A stretch of DNA of 64,000 nt from Pseudomonas sp. R-28-1W-6 (GCF_009799925.1 NZ_WELK01000001.1:124001-188000), one strand, 5' to 3'; positions 41,461 through 50,758 are shown, numbered from the stretch's first letter. Numbers and translations are program-made. Notes: generated from the letters alone by a model not told the origin.

Positions 41461-42009
41461 TTAGAAGTTGGCCGGCGTGGTGGCGCTGATCAACCGCGCC
41501 GGCTGGTCGAACGGATTGCGGAAGCGGTGCGGTTTGCTGCTCTCGAAGTAGTAGCTGTCGCCTGGCTCGAGGACGAACACGTCGGCGCCCACGGTCAGTT
41601 CCAGACGCCCTTCCACCAGCATGCCGGCCTCTTCACCGTCATGGGTGAGCATCTCGTCGCCGGTATCGGCCGCCGGCGGATAGGTTTCGTCGAGGAAGGT
41701 AATGGCCCGGCTGGGATGCGCCTTGCCGATCAGCTTCATGGTCACGGCGCCGCTGGAAAGGTCGGTGAGTTCGTCGGCCCGGTAGACCACCTGGGTCTGG
41801 TTATCCTGCTCCATGTCGAGGGAGAAGAATTCCACCAGCGACATGGGAATGCCGCCGAGCACCTTTTTCAACGAGCTGATCGAGGGGCTCACGCTGTTTT
41901 TCTCGATCATCGAAATGGTGCTGTTGGTGACCCCCGCCCGCTTGGCGAGTTCACGCTGGGAAAGGCCTTTGAGTTTGCGAATGGATTGCAGTCGAACACC
42001 GACGTCCAA
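41461..42009 (-). CDS. pauR: XRE-cupin polyamine regulator PauR (TTG start)
   Basis: 182 residues from a TTG at 42007-42009 (LDVGVRLQSIRKLKGLSQRE). AGGAGG lies 9 bases upstream of the TTG, and the length equals that of PauR from P. aeruginosa. The longer in-frame ATG at 42057 lacks such a site. The N-terminal HTH (LSQRELAKRAGVTNSTISMIE) is followed by a cupin (GDEMLTHDGEEAGMLVEGRLELTVG, EPGDSYYFESSKPHRFRNP). PauR represses polyamine catabolism genes such as the pau and kauB genes, members of which lie further downstream here. Follows dadX. Confidence 0.9.
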   Translation of the reverse strand: MDVGVRLQSIRKLKGLSQRELAKRAGVTNSTISMIEKNSVSPSISSLKKVLGGIPMSLVEFFSLDMEQDNQTQVVYRADELTDLSSGAVTMKLIGKAHPSRAITFLDETYPPAADTGDEMLTHDGEEAGMLVEGRLELTVGADVFVLEPGDSYYFESSKPHRFRNPFDQPARLISATTPANF

Positions 42010-42114
42010 TGCTGGAGTCCTCCTTGAGGAGCAGATACGGAAAGTTGGCCGTATCATGGCAACAGTGTTCAGTATTTACAACAGGGTGTTTGCAAATCCT
42101 TCTCGCGCCGGCAA

Positions 42115-43188
42115 CTAGCCCCCGGAATAGAGCCTCGGCACCCGTTTCAGGTTGCAGAACAGCTGGTAGGGAATGCTGCCCGCGGCCTGGGCCACGTCGC
42201 TGGCCAGCACGTTGCGCCCCCACAGTTCGACCCGGCTGCCGAGCCCGGCCTGGGGCAAATCGGTGAGGTCGACGGTGAGCATGTCCATGGACACCCGGCC
42301 GATCAGGCGGGTCGGCTGGCCATCGACCAGCACCGGGGTGCCGGTCGGCGCATGCCGCGGATAACCGTCGGCATAGCCCATGGCGACCACGCCGACGCGG
42401 GTCGGCCGTTCGCTGATGAAGCGCGCGCCATAGCCCACCGGCTCGCCGGCCGGCAGTTCGCGCACGCTGATGATCTGCGACTCCAGGGTCATCACCGGCT
42501 GCAGGCGCGCGGCCAGTTCCTGCGGCTGCTCGAACGGGGTGGCGCCATACAGCATGATGCCGGGGCGCACCCAATCACTAGGGATAGAGGGCCAACCGAG
42601 GATGGCCGGCGAGTTGCGCAGGCTGACCTCGGCCTGCAGGCCGTTGCGCGCCTCGTGGAACAGCGCCAGCTGCTCGGCACTGCGCGGGCAGTCCAGCTCG
42701 TCGGCGCGGGCGAAGTGGCTCATCAGCACGACCTTCTTCACCTTGCCGCTGGCCAGCAGGCGCTGGTGCGCATCGCGGTACTCGGCCGGGTGCAGGCCGA
42801 CGCGGTGCATGCCCGAGTCCAGCTTCAGCCAGACGGTCAGCGGCCGCCGCAGCGGCGTGCGCTCGATGGCCTCCAGCTGCCAGCTCGAATGCACCACGCA
42901 CCACAGCTCATGCTGCTCGATCAGCGCCAGCTCGGCGGCTTCGAAGAAGCCCTCCAGCAGCAGGATCGGCTGGGTGATACCCGCTTCGCGCAGCTCCAGG
43001 GCTTCCTCGATGCAGGCCACGGCGAAACCGTCGACCTCGGCCGCCAGGGCCTGGGCGCAGGGCACGGCGCCATGGCCGTAGGCGTCGGCCTTGACCACCG
43101 CCAGGGCTTTCGCGCCGCTGACTTCGCGGGCCAGTTGGTAGTTGTGGCGCAGGGCATTGAGGTCGATCAGGGCACGGGCGGGACGCAT
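42115..43188 (-). CDS. dadX: Alanine racemase, catabolic (DadX)
   Basis: 357 residues. PLP Lys in [12 protein letters not shown] (residue about 33), the base Tyr in [12 protein letters not shown], and [11 protein letters not shown] near the C-terminus are the Alr signatures. It makes D-alanine from L-alanine; with dadA next to it, the D-alanine is oxidised to pyruvate. The order dadA-ridA-dadX matches the catabolic locus. A terminator between ridA and dadX suggests that dadX has its own promoter or is read through at lower level. Confidence 0.93.
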   Translation of the reverse strand: MRPARALIDLNALRHNYQLAREVSGAKALAVVKADAYGHGAVPCAQALAAEVDGFAVACIEEALELREAGITQPILLLEGFFEAAELALIEQHELWCVVHSSWQLEAIERTPLRRPLTVWLKLDSGMHRVGLHPAEYRDAHQRLLASGKVKKVVLMSHFARADELDCPRSAEQLALFHEARNGLQAEVSLRNSPAILGWPSIPSDWVRPGIMLYGATPFEQPQELAARLQPVMTLESQIISVRELPAGEPVGYGARFISERPTRVGVVAMGYADGYPRHAPTGTPVLVDGQPTRLIGRVSMDMLTVDLTDLPQAGLGSRVELWGRNVLASDVAQAAGSIPYQLFCNLKRVPRLYSGG

Positions 43189-43208
43189 GGTTCGAGCTTC
43201 TTCAGGAT

Positions 43209-43237
43209 AAAAAAAGCCCGGCGGGGGGACGCCGGGC
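43209..43237 (-). terminator. Terminator between ridA and dadX
   Basis: GCCCGGC/GCCGGGC stem followed on the minus strand by a seven-T run, 12 bases beyond the ridA stop. Confidence 0.75.
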
Positions 43238-43248
43238 CAACGGGATGT

Positions 43249-43599
43249 TCAGGCTTGCGCGGCGACCACCATCATCTCGACCCGCACGCGCGGGTCGTAC
43301 AGCTTGGCCTCGACGCAGGCACGGCCGGGCGCGGCACCGGCGGCGACCCAGGCGTCCCACTCCAGATTCAGGCCGGCATAGTCGGCCATGTCCTTGAGGT
43401 AGATGGTCACCGAGAGGATCTTCGCCTTGTCGCTGCCGGCCTCGGCCAGCAGGCGGTCGATGTTGGCCAGGGTCTGGCGGGTCTGCTCGCGGATGTCGCC
43501 GTCGTAGTCGTCAGCCAGCTGGCCCGCCAGGTACACGGTGCCGTTGTGGATGACGATTTCGCTGTAGCGCTTTTCAGTGTGCAGGCGCTGGATGGACAT
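43249..43599 (-). CDS. RidA family protein in the dad operon
   Basis: 116 residues ([20 protein letters not shown]...). RidA fold with [38 protein letters not shown] and the conserved Arg in [20 protein letters not shown]. RidA proteins hydrolyse reactive enamine/imine intermediates. Product 2-imino acids of DadA are plausible substrates; this is inference from operon position. Its start overlaps the dadA end by 26 bases. Confidence 0.9.
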   Translation of the reverse strand: MSIQRLHTEKRYSEIVIHNGTVYLAGQLADDYDGDIREQTRQTLANIDRLLAEAGSDKAKILSVTIYLKDMADYAGLNLEWDAWVAAGAAPGRACVEAKLYDPRVRVEMMVVAAQA

Positions 43600-44872
43600 G
43601 CTTGGTGCTCTCCTTGGTCTTGCCGTAGCGGGAAATATCCAGGCCTTCGCTGCTGATCTGCGGGCGCTTCTGCGCCATCAGGTCGGCGAGGTAGCGACCG
43701 GAGCCGCAGGCCATGGTCCAGCCAAGGGTACCGTGTCCGGTGTTGAGAAACAGGTTGCGGTAGGCGGTGGCACCGACGATCGGGGTGCCGTCCGGGGTCG
43801 CCGGGCGCAGGCCGGTCCAGAACTCCGCCTGGCTCAGGTCGCCGCCCTGCGGGTAGAGGTCGGCGGTGATCATTTCCAGGGTCGCGCGGCGCTTCGGGTT
43901 GAGGTGCAGGTCGAAACCGGCGATCTCGGCCATGCCGCCGACGCGGATGCGCTGGTCGAAACGGGTGATGGCGACCTTGTAGGTCTCGTCGAGGATGGTC
44001 GACGCCGGGGCCATCGCCGGGTTGGTGATCGGCACGGTCAGCGAGTAACCCTTGAGCGGGTAGACCGGCGCGCGGATGCCCAGCGGCTTGAGCAGCTGCG
44101 GGCTGTAGCTGCCCAGCGCCAGCACGTAGCGGTCGGCGGTTTCCAGCTTGCCGTCGACCCACACGCCATTGATGCGGTCGCCGGCATGGTCCAGGCGCTC
44201 GATGTTGCAGCCGAAGCGGAACTCCACGCCCAGCGCCTTGGCCATCTCGGCCAGTTTGGCGGTGAACATCTGGCAGTCGCCGGTCTGGTCGTTGGGCAGG
44301 CGCAGGGCACCGGCCAGCTTGTGCTTGACCCCGGCCAGGGCCGGTTCGACGCGGGCGATGCCGTCGCGGTCGAGCAGTTCGTAGGGCACGCCGGAGGCTT
44401 CCAGCACGGCGATGTCCTTGGCCGCGTTGTCGACCTGGGCCTGGGTGCGGAACAGCTGGGTGGTGCCCAGCTGGCGACCTTCGTAGGCGATGCCGGTCTC
44501 GGCGCGCAGCTCGTCGAGGCAGTCGCGGCTGTACTCGGACAGGCGCACCATGCGCTCCTTGTTCACCGCGTAGCGCGCGGCGGTGCAGTTGCGCAGCATC
44601 TGCGCCATCCACAGGTACTGGTCGATGTCGGCGGTGGCCTTGATCGCCAGCGGCGCATGCTTCTGCAGCAGCCACTTGATGGCCTTCAGCGGCACGCCCG
44701 GGGCGGCCCAGGGCGAGGCATAGCCGGGGGAGACCTGGCCGGCGTTGGCGAAGCTGGTTTCCAGGGCCGGGCCGTTCTGGCGGTCGACCACCACCACCTC
44801 GAAACCGGCACGGGCCAGGTAGTAGGCACTGGCGGTACCGATCACACCGCTGCCAAGAACCAGAACACGCAT
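43574..44872 (-). CDS. dadA: D-amino acid dehydrogenase, small subunit
   Basis: 432 residues. The FAD-binding site is in [21 protein letters not shown], and the DAO fold is seen in [30 protein letters not shown] and the C-terminal [22 protein letters not shown]. It oxidises D-alanine and other D-amino acids in the membrane, passing electrons to quinone. Overlaps ridA. A -10 like box lies 60 bases upstream; Lrp and cAMP control are known in relatives. Confidence 0.95.
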   Translation of the reverse strand: MRVLVLGSGVIGTASAYYLARAGFEVVVVDRQNGPALETSFANAGQVSPGYASPWAAPGVPLKAIKWLLQKHAPLAIKATADIDQYLWMAQMLRNCTAARYAVNKERMVRLSEYSRDCLDELRAETGIAYEGRQLGTTQLFRTQAQVDNAAKDIAVLEASGVPYELLDRDGIARVEPALAGVKHKLAGALRLPNDQTGDCQMFTAKLAEMAKALGVEFRFGCNIERLDHAGDRINGVWVDGKLETADRYVLALGSYSPQLLKPLGIRAPVYPLKGYSLTVPITNPAMAPASTILDETYKVAITRFDQRIRVGGMAEIAGFDLHLNPKRRATLEMITADLYPQGGDLSQAEFWTGLRPATPDGTPIVGATAYRNLFLNTGHGTLGWTMACGSGRYLADLMAQKRPQISSEGLDISRYGKTKESTKHVHPAPAH

Positions 44873-44932
44873 GATTGTCTCCCTCGTCGCGAGCTTTCGC
44901 TGGCGTTTGTTTTACTGAGCACGATTAGGCGC

Positions 44933-44938
44933 AGTATA
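44933..44938 (-). promoter_or_regulatory. Likely -10 box of dadA
   Basis: TATACT on the minus strand, 61 bases before the dadA ATG. The -35 region is poor, which would fit an activator-dependent promoter. Confidence 0.35.
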
Positions 44939-44973
44939 GGAAGACAGCAGCAGTGTTATTCACTGTTTAACAT

Positions 44974-45007
44974 GGCTTATTTGGCGATAATTTCCGGCAA
45001 ATAAGCC
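44974..45007. promoter_or_regulatory. Perfect inverted repeat upstream of dadA
   Basis: GGCTTATTTG and CAAATAAGCC, ten bases each, separated by 14 bases. It lies 36 bases upstream of the -10 box in the dadA-ydbL gap of 241 bases. The spacing suggests an operator for a regulator such as Lrp or an AT-rich hairpin; which one cannot be decided from the sequence. Confidence 0.4.
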
Positions 45008-45113
45008 TTTTATGGAGAGCCATGCAGCAGGATAAAGGGCTCAAACAGTAAATAGACAGGTAAAACTCTTGCAGCGGAATATTTAACAGAAGCAGAGCAA
45101 ACCTCGGCCCCCG

Positions 45114-45458
45114 CTATTTGCGCAGCCACTTGCCGTTGAGCTGGATGTACTGCCCGGACGGGGTCTTCTCCAGCGCCTTCTGCCCGGCCAGGGCCTCCAC
45201 ATCGCCGAGCTGCAGGCCGTTGTCCTTGGCCAGGCGCTGGTATTCGGCCTGGCGCGCCTGGTTGATCAGCCTGGCGATCTCGGCGGCCGAACCGCCGGGG
45301 CTGACCACGCCGAGGTAACCGTCGGGCTGCTCGCCCAGTTGGCCGCTGTTCTTGGCCGGGCCGAGGGCCGCCATCGCCTCGTTGAGGTTCATCGCCAGGG
45401 CCGGCAGGCTGAGGCTCAGGGCCAGCAGGCCGCAGGCCAGGGTGCGTTGTAGTTTCAT
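45114..45458 (-). CDS. ydbL: YdbL family (DUF1318) protein
   Basis: 114 residues with signal peptide (MKLQRTLACGLLALSLSLPALA). The conserved core AAEIARLINQARQAEYQRLAKDNGLQLGDVEALAGQKAL and the ending GQYIQLNGKWLRK are DUF1318/YdbL. In E. coli the gene forms an operon with ydbH and ynbE and modulates the YdbH-YnbE outer membrane lipid transport path. Same gene order here. Confidence 0.85.
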   Translation of the reverse strand: MKLQRTLACGLLALSLSLPALAMNLNEAMAALGPAKNSGQLGEQPDGYLGVVSPGGSAAEIARLINQARQAEYQRLAKDNGLQLGDVEALAGQKALEKTPSGQYIQLNGKWLRK

Positions 45459-45478
45459 GAAGGGCTCCTTGCGGGGGC

Positions 45479-45670
45479 TCAGAACAGGCCGCTGTCTTCG
45501 TTGATGATGGAGTCCAGGGCCTTGTCGACCTTGATGTAGATCTCGTGCTCGATCTTCACGTTGAGGTTGATGTTGATCGGCTCGTCGGGCATGGCCAGCT
45601 GCACCGTGGGGGTGCAGGCGCCAATCAGGCCGGCGAGCAGCGGGACGACCAGCAGGGCGCGCAGGCGCAT
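45479..45670 (-). CDS. ynbE: YnbE-type lipoprotein
   Basis: 63 residues. Lipobox LIGAC with Cys19 (MRLRALLVVPLLAGLIGAC), then TPTVQLAMPDEPININLNVKIEHEIYIKVD, the YnbE core. In E. coli YnbE sits in the outer membrane and continues the beta-sheet of YdbH. Starts two bases after the ydbH stop and 20 bases before ydbL. Confidence 0.85.
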   Translation of the reverse strand: MRLRALLVVPLLAGLIGACTPTVQLAMPDEPININLNVKIEHEIYIKVDKALDSIINEDSGLF

Positions 45671-45672
45671 GG

Positions 45673-47895
45673 TCAGTTCTCCTTCTGCGGATCAGTGCGT
45701 TGCCGCAGGCGTTGCTGCACGCGCTGGCGGATGGTTTCGCTCACCCGGTCGGTGAGCTGCAGGCTGGTCAGCAAGGCCGGAATGTCCTCTTCCAGATTGA
45801 CGTTAAGGTTGATCGGCCGGCCCTTCTCCACTGCCGGGTTGCGCCCCTGCAGGCGCAGGGCCAGCTGCAACTTGCCGTCGGCAGCATAGCTGACCGCACT
45901 GTCGAGCAGGTCGAAGTGGAAGTCGTCGAGCGCCTCCACCACCAGCTGCATGCCGGGATTGCTGCGGCCCAGGGCACTGATCTTTTCCGAGCGGAACTGC
46001 AGGTAACCGGGCGCCTGGGCGGCCAGCCGGCCCTGCTCGATGCGCAGGCCGGCGGCATCCAGCAGCAGCGGCAACTCGCCGCGCAGACTGCCGCGCCCGG
46101 CCAGCCCTTCTGCAGGGTAGACCCGGAAAATCTCCTCCAGTTGCACGTCCTTGAACTGCACGTGCAGGCGCTGGCTGGGCTGGGCCAGGTCCAGCTGCCC
46201 GGCGGGCAGCCAGGCCTGGCCTTGGAGCAGCGCGGCCTGCGCCGTCTGCCAGGACAGCAGGCCCTGCAGCGGCTGGCCCAGACGGGCGACATAGCGCCCC
46301 TGCAGCTGCAACGGGCCGATCGGCAGGCCGGGATTGAGCTGCTGCAGGCTCAGCTGCGGCAGCTCCACTGTCAGCTGCTCGCCCTGCAGCCGCAGGTTCA
46401 GCTGGCCATCCAGGCCGCTTAGCTCGCTGCGGTCATAGACCCCGGCGAGGCCCTGGAACTGCAGGGCCAGATCCAGCAGCAGCGGCGCGCCGAGCGGCAA
46501 CTGCAGGCTGGCCTGGCCGAGCAGGCGGCCGCTTCCCAGCTGCAACAGCGCCGGCCAGGCGCGCAGGGTCTGGCTCAGCGGATTGCCGGCGCGGAAAAAC
46601 AGCTCGGCCAGTGTGGCGGACAGCTGCAGCGCGCCCTGGGCATCGCGCGCGGCGGCGACGTCCAGGTTGAGCCCCGCAGCATTGCTCAAGGCGCCCTGCA
46701 GGCGCTGCTGGCCGGCATCGGCCTGCAGCTGGCCGCTGAACTGCCAGGCCTGCGGCAGCAGCTCGGCCTGTTCCAGCCTGCTCACGCTCAGTTGCAGCCG
46801 GCCCTGCAGGCTCGGGTTGGCGCCCAGTTGCAGGGCCAATCCGGCCAGCCTGGCCTGCAGCTGCTGCACCTGAATCGAGTCGGCGAACTGCACGCGCCCG
46901 GCCTGCAGGCTGGACGAGGGCTGCAGGCCGATCTGCAGCTGCCGTTCGGCTAGCGTCCCGGCCAGCGTGAGATCGAGCGCCAGGCCTTCTGCACGCAGAT
47001 CCTGGTACTGCAGCAGCGGGCTGTGCAGCTGCAGCGCGGCGCTGAAGGTACCGCTGCCGCCGCGCAGGCGCTGCCCATCCAGCAGGCTCGAACCGGGAGC
47101 CAGCGCCAGCTGCCAGCTGGCCTGCAGGCGCAGGGACGCTTGGGTATCGAGCAGGCGCTGGTCGGGGGTCTGCCATTGCTGCAGCCAGACGAACAGGCCG
47201 CGGCTATCGGCCAGTTGCACCAGCTCCAGCTCGCCTTGCCAGTGGCTGACGGCGGCCTCCTCGCGCAGTTCGCTGCGCAGTTTGAACAGGGGTTGGCGGT
47301 CGAGCTGGGCATCAGCCAGCACCTGCCACTGGCCATCGCGCTGCACCAAGTGCGCCTGCAGCTCGAGGCTGCGCGGCCCCGTCTGCAGCTGCAGGCGCAA
47401 CTCGGCCGGCTGTTGCAGTTCGCCGGCATGCTGCAGTTGCAGGCTGCCGAGCAACGCGCAGCGCCCCGCCGCGCAGGGCAATTCCAGGCTCAGCTGGTCG
47501 ACCGCCAGTTGCCGCGGCAGCCAGGCCAGGCTGTCGAGCAGCGCCTGCGGATCACTGTCTGCCTTGCCCTCGCCCTGCCCCGCCTGCCAGCTCAGTTGCA
47601 GCGCCTGGCTGCGCAGCGCGGGCAGATACAGGCGCTGCTGCGCCCGTTGCGGCCAGGCCAGTTGCAGTGCACTGGCGCTCAGGTGCAGGCGGCTGCCATC
47701 GGCGCCGTCGCGCACCAGCTGCAGGCTGTCCACCTGCAGCCCCGCGCCCGACAGCTGCAGGCCCTGCCAGTCCAGCTGGCTGATGCCCTGGGCCGCCAAC
47801 AGCCAGCGCCAGGCCAGCCACAGCAACGCCGCCAGCAACAGCAGTGCCAGCAGCAGCCTGCCCAGCAGGCGGCTTCCCTTGTGGCGCGACGGCAT
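45673..47895 (-). CDS. ydbH: YdbH family AsmA-like intermembrane lipid transport protein
   Basis: 740 residues from the ATG at 47895 (MPSRHKGSRLLGRLLLALLLL). One N-terminal membrane anchor (about residues 10-30) is followed by a long periplasmic part rich in Leu, Gln and Ser with beta-strand repeats. The C-terminal NPGMQLVVEALDDFHFDLLDSAVSYAADGKLQLALRLQG and NLNVNLEEDIPALL are the DUF3971/YdbH end. YdbH, TamB and YhdP share a role in moving phospholipids to the outer membrane. ORF starts at 47994 or 47916 would add residues; 47895 has a GAGG upstream. Confidence 0.82.
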   Translation of the reverse strand: MPSRHKGSRLLGRLLLALLLLAALLWLAWRWLLAAQGISQLDWQGLQLSGAGLQVDSLQLVRDGADGSRLHLSASALQLAWPQRAQQRLYLPALRSQALQLSWQAGQGEGKADSDPQALLDSLAWLPRQLAVDQLSLELPCAAGRCALLGSLQLQHAGELQQPAELRLQLQTGPRSLELQAHLVQRDGQWQVLADAQLDRQPLFKLRSELREEAAVSHWQGELELVQLADSRGLFVWLQQWQTPDQRLLDTQASLRLQASWQLALAPGSSLLDGQRLRGGSGTFSAALQLHSPLLQYQDLRAEGLALDLTLAGTLAERQLQIGLQPSSSLQAGRVQFADSIQVQQLQARLAGLALQLGANPSLQGRLQLSVSRLEQAELLPQAWQFSGQLQADAGQQRLQGALSNAAGLNLDVAAARDAQGALQLSATLAELFFRAGNPLSQTLRAWPALLQLGSGRLLGQASLQLPLGAPLLLDLALQFQGLAGVYDRSELSGLDGQLNLRLQGEQLTVELPQLSLQQLNPGLPIGPLQLQGRYVARLGQPLQGLLSWQTAQAALLQGQAWLPAGQLDLAQPSQRLHVQFKDVQLEEIFRVYPAEGLAGRGSLRGELPLLLDAAGLRIEQGRLAAQAPGYLQFRSEKISALGRSNPGMQLVVEALDDFHFDLLDSAVSYAADGKLQLALRLQGRNPAVEKGRPINLNVNLEEDIPALLTSLQLTDRVSETIRQRVQQRLRQRTDPQKEN

Positions 47896-48050
47896 GGCGC
47901 AAAACCTCGACGGCATCCATTGCCACTCAGGGTGGCGGGCGCCCCCGGCAAGATCAAGGCGTTTCGCCTGGCCAGTGTTTTCCGCTGGGTTCATCGCTAT
48001 ATTTGTCGACGAATACTGGAACCTTAGCGGCTTTCACAGAGATATCCCCC

Positions 48051-48539
48051 ATGAGAACCCAACACCAGAGCCGGCGCGAGCTGGACAAGATCGACCGCAA
48101 CATCCTGCGCATCCTGCAGGAGGACGGGCGCATCAGTTTCACCGAACTGGGCGAGCGGGTCGGCCTGTCGACCACGCCCTGCACCGAGCGTGTGCGTCGC
48201 CTGGAGCGCGAAGGGATCATCATGGGCTACCACGCGCGGCTCAACCCGCAGCAGCTCAAGGCCAGCCTGCTGGTGTTCGTCGAGATCAGCCTGGACTACA
48301 AGTCCGGCGACACCTTCGAGGAATTCCGCCGCGCCGTGCTCAAGCTGCCGCACGTGCTGGAGTGCCACCTGGTCAGCGGCGACTTCGACTACCTGGTGAA
48401 GGCGCGGATCAACGAGATGGCCAGCTACCGCAAGCTGCTCGGCGACATCCTGCTCAAGCTGCCGCATGTGCGCGAATCGAAGTCGTACATCGTCATGGAA
48501 GAGGTGAAGGAGAGCCTGAGCCTGCCGGTGCCGGAGTGA
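48051..48539 (+). CDS. lrp: Leucine-responsive regulator Lrp
   Basis: 162 residues. HTH in NILRILQEDGRISFTELGERVGLSTTPCTERVRRLE; the RAM effector domain follows (LLVFVEISLDYKSGD, VLECHLVSGDFDYLVKARIN). This is the Lrp/AsnC family. At this locus in P. aeruginosa the gene controls dad and other amino acid genes. It is divergent from ydbH, 155 bases apart. The AT-rich start TATTTGTCGACGAATAC contains possible promoter elements. Confidence 0.93.
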   Translation: MRTQHQSRRELDKIDRNILRILQEDGRISFTELGERVGLSTTPCTERVRRLEREGIIMGYHARLNPQQLKASLLVFVEISLDYKSGDTFEEFRRAVLKLPHVLECHLVSGDFDYLVKARINEMASYRKLLGDILLKLPHVRESKSYIVMEEVKESLSLPVPE

Positions 48540-48558
48540 CGCGACCTGCGACCTTCGC

Positions 48559-48621
48559 GTAGGGTGCGCCGCGCGCACCATGACTTCACGCGACGACCCT
48601 GGTGCGCACAGCGCACCCTAC
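48559..48621. repeat. Inverted-pair repeat of the AGGGTGCGCC family, copy 2
   Basis: GTAGGGTGCGCCGCGCGCACC facing GGTGCGCACAGCGCACCCTAC, 21 bases apart, 19 bases after the lrp stop. Arms are the same family as at 33488. It lies between convergent lrp and the YkgJ gene. Confidence 0.75.
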
Positions 48622-48644
48622 ACCGGCCGCGGCAGCCTCCGCAG

Positions 48645-48998
48645 CTACACCAGGCGCTGGCGGGTGCTGGCGATCAGTTGATGGATCCGCCGCTCGACCT
48701 GCGCCTCGATCGGCGTTTCCGGCCCCTGGCCGCGCGGGCACGGCAGGTTCGGCGTGGTGCCGAACAGGCGGCAGATCAGCGGGCGCTGGTCGTACACCGT
48801 GCAGCCCTGCGGGCCGAGGTGCACGCAGTTGAACTCGGCCAGCGCCGCGTCGTGTTCGGCGTCGCTCTTCACCGGCAGGCGCGCCAGCTCCTCGGAGGAG
48901 GCGGTGACCGGGCCACAGCAGTCGTGGCAACCGGGCACGCAGGCGAAGCCGGGGATCTGCCGACGCAGGTGATCGATCTTGCGGTTGGTGCAACTCAT
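48645..48998 (-). CDS. YkgJ family cysteine cluster protein
   Basis: 117 residues. Cysteines are arranged as C-x3-C-x2-CC in ACVPGCHDCCGPV, with more in NCVHLGPQGCTVYDQRPLICRLFG and NLPCPRG. This is the YkgJ (UPF0153) zinc- or iron-binding family of unknown role. Sits between lrp and the oxidoreductase gene, on the opposite strand. No membrane segments. Confidence 0.88.
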   Translation of the reverse strand: MSCTNRKIDHLRRQIPGFACVPGCHDCCGPVTASSEELARLPVKSDAEHDAALAEFNCVHLGPQGCTVYDQRPLICRLFGTTPNLPCPRGQGPETPIEAQVERRIHQLIASTRQRLV

Positions 48999-49172
48999 GG
49001 ACGGCGCTCGGCAAAGTAGCCGCTAATCTTACCCGCGCAACGCGCTCACGGCCCGCCCGGCGACGAACGTCCAGCGGGAAAAACTGTTTTTCCCGGCGCG
49101 CCCTTGGCTATGGGTAAAGTCCGCGCTTATCCTGCGTAAAATTTTAACAACACCTCAGTCAGGATTTCACAC

Positions 49173-50507
49173 ATGAACGCCCGCGTTCGCCAGCCGCTGC
49201 AACAACCCGTGCACAGTGACCAGCACGCCGCCTCCTACTACGCCGCCACTGCCAACCGGCAGCTGGCCTACCCGCCATTGGCGGGTGAGGAGCTGGCCGA
49301 TGTGTGCATTGTCGGCGGCGGCTTCTCCGGGCTGAACACCGCCATCGAGCTGGCCCAGAAGGGCTTCTCGGTGGTGCTGCTGGAAGCCCACCTGATCGGC
49401 TGGGGCGCCAGCGGGCGCAACGGCGGCCAGCTGATCCGCGGCGTCGGTCACGGCGTCGAGCAGTTCGCCCCGGTGATCGGCCAGGAGGGCGTGCGCCGTC
49501 TGAAACTGATGGGCCTGGAAGCGGTGGAAATCGTCCGCCGCCGGGTCGAGCAGTTCAACATCGACTGCGACCTGACCTGGGGCTACTGCGACCTGGCCAA
49601 CAAGCCGGCGCACCTGGACGGCTTCGCCGAGGACAAGGCCGAGCTGGAAAGCCTCGGCTACCGCCACGAACTGCGCCTGCTGCAAGCGGAGCAGATGCAC
49701 CAGGTGGTCGGCTCCGACCGCTACGCCGGCGGCATGATCGACATGGGCTCCGGCCACCTGCACCCGCTCAACCTGGCCCTGGGCGAGGCCGCGGCCGCCG
49801 CCTCGCTCGGCGTCAGGCTGTTCGAACACTCGGCGGTCAGCCGCATCGACTACGGCCCGCAGGTAACGGTGCATACCGCCGGCGGCCGGGTGCGCGCCAA
49901 GACCCTGGTGCTGGCCTGCAACGCCTACCTCAACGGCCTGAATGGCAAGCTCGGCGGCAAGGTGCTGCCGGCCGGCAGCTATGTGATCGCCACCGAACCG
50001 CTGTCGCCGGCCCAGGCGCGCAACCTGATCCCGCAGAACATGGCGCTGTGCGACCAGCGGGTGACGGTGGATTACTTCCGCCTGTCCGCCGACCACCGCC
50101 TGCTGTTCGGCGGCGCCTGCCACTATTCGGGCCGCGACCCGGCGGATATCGCCGCCTACATGCGGCCGAAGATGCTGCAGGTGTTCCCGCACCTGACAGG
50201 CGTGAAGATCGACTACCAGTGGGGCGGCATGATCGGCATCGGCGCCAACCGCCTGCCGCAGATCGGCCGGCTCAAGGACCAGGCCAACGTGTTCTACGCC
50301 CAGGCCTATGCCGGCCACGGCGTGAATGCCACCCACCTGGCCGGCCAGCTGCTCGCCGAAGCCATTTCCGGCCAGCAGGGCGGCGGCTTCGAGCTGTTCA
50401 ACCAGGTGCCGCACCTGACCTTCCCCGGCGGCAAGCACCTGCGCTCGCCGCTGCTGGCGCTGGGCATGGCCTGGCACCGACTGAAGGAAGCGGTCGGCCT
50501 GCTCTGA
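49173..50507 (+). CDS. FAD-dependent amine oxidoreductase, PauB/PuuB-like
   Basis: 444 residues. DAO fold: CIVGGGFSGLNTAIELAQKG is the FAD site (residue about 44), GWGASGRNGGQLIRGVGHG follows, and the C-terminal FYAQAYAGHGVNATHLAGQLLAEA closes the FAD pocket. This matches the gamma-glutamylpolyamine oxidases (PauB) of Pseudomonas polyamine degradation, and kauB lies two genes downstream. The stop TGA is also the start of the repeat element at 50507. Confidence 0.87.
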   Translation: MNARVRQPLQQPVHSDQHAASYYAATANRQLAYPPLAGEELADVCIVGGGFSGLNTAIELAQKGFSVVLLEAHLIGWGASGRNGGQLIRGVGHGVEQFAPVIGQEGVRRLKLMGLEAVEIVRRRVEQFNIDCDLTWGYCDLANKPAHLDGFAEDKAELESLGYRHELRLLQAEQMHQVVGSDRYAGGMIDMGSGHLHPLNLALGEAAAAASLGVRLFEHSAVSRIDYGPQVTVHTAGGRVRAKTLVLACNAYLNGLNGKLGGKVLPAGSYVIATEPLSPAQARNLIPQNMALCDQRVTVDYFRLSADHRLLFGGACHYSGRDPADIAAYMRPKMLQVFPHLTGVKIDYQWGGMIGIGANRLPQIGRLKDQANVFYAQAYAGHGVNATHLAGQLLAEAISGQQGGGFELFNQVPHLTFPGGKHLRSPLLALGMAWHRLKEAVGLL

Positions 50508-50648
50508 GAACCTGTTTACGATCTCCTGACTCGCGGCCATACGGCGTTAAAAACGGCCTCGGAATGCTCATTTACAGTTCGTAAACTGCGCTTCCTCGGC
50601 CGTTTTTGCCTTGTCTGGCTCTAATTCAGAAGATCGTAAACAGGTTCT
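50507..50648. repeat. Intergenic stem-loop element, copy 2 (142 bp)
   Basis: Ends AGAACCTGTTTACGATCT and the complement of AGATCGTAAACAGGTTCT. Inside, a 10-base-pair stem AAAAACGGCC/GGCCGTTTTT encloses a TTTAC/GTAAA hairpin. Begins with the last A of the oxidoreductase stop codon. Same length as copy 1, which is reversed; no reading frame inside. Confidence 0.82.
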
Positions 50649-50668
50649 GAGCCAACAGCCCGTGGGGC

Positions 50669-50719
50669 CATGCGCACCAAGGCCCACTGCGGAGCCACGG
50701 TGCGCACGGCGCACCCTAC
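50669..50719. repeat. AGGGTGCGCC family repeat, reduced copy
   Basis: The right arm GGTGCGCACGGCGCACCCTAC is intact; the left arm CATGCGCACC is reduced. It follows the stem-loop element in the 251-base gap between the oxidoreductase and the MFS gene. Confidence 0.55.
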
Positions 50720-50758
50720 GGCGGCAGCCGGGACGACTGCGGCGCAACCGGCCCGCGG

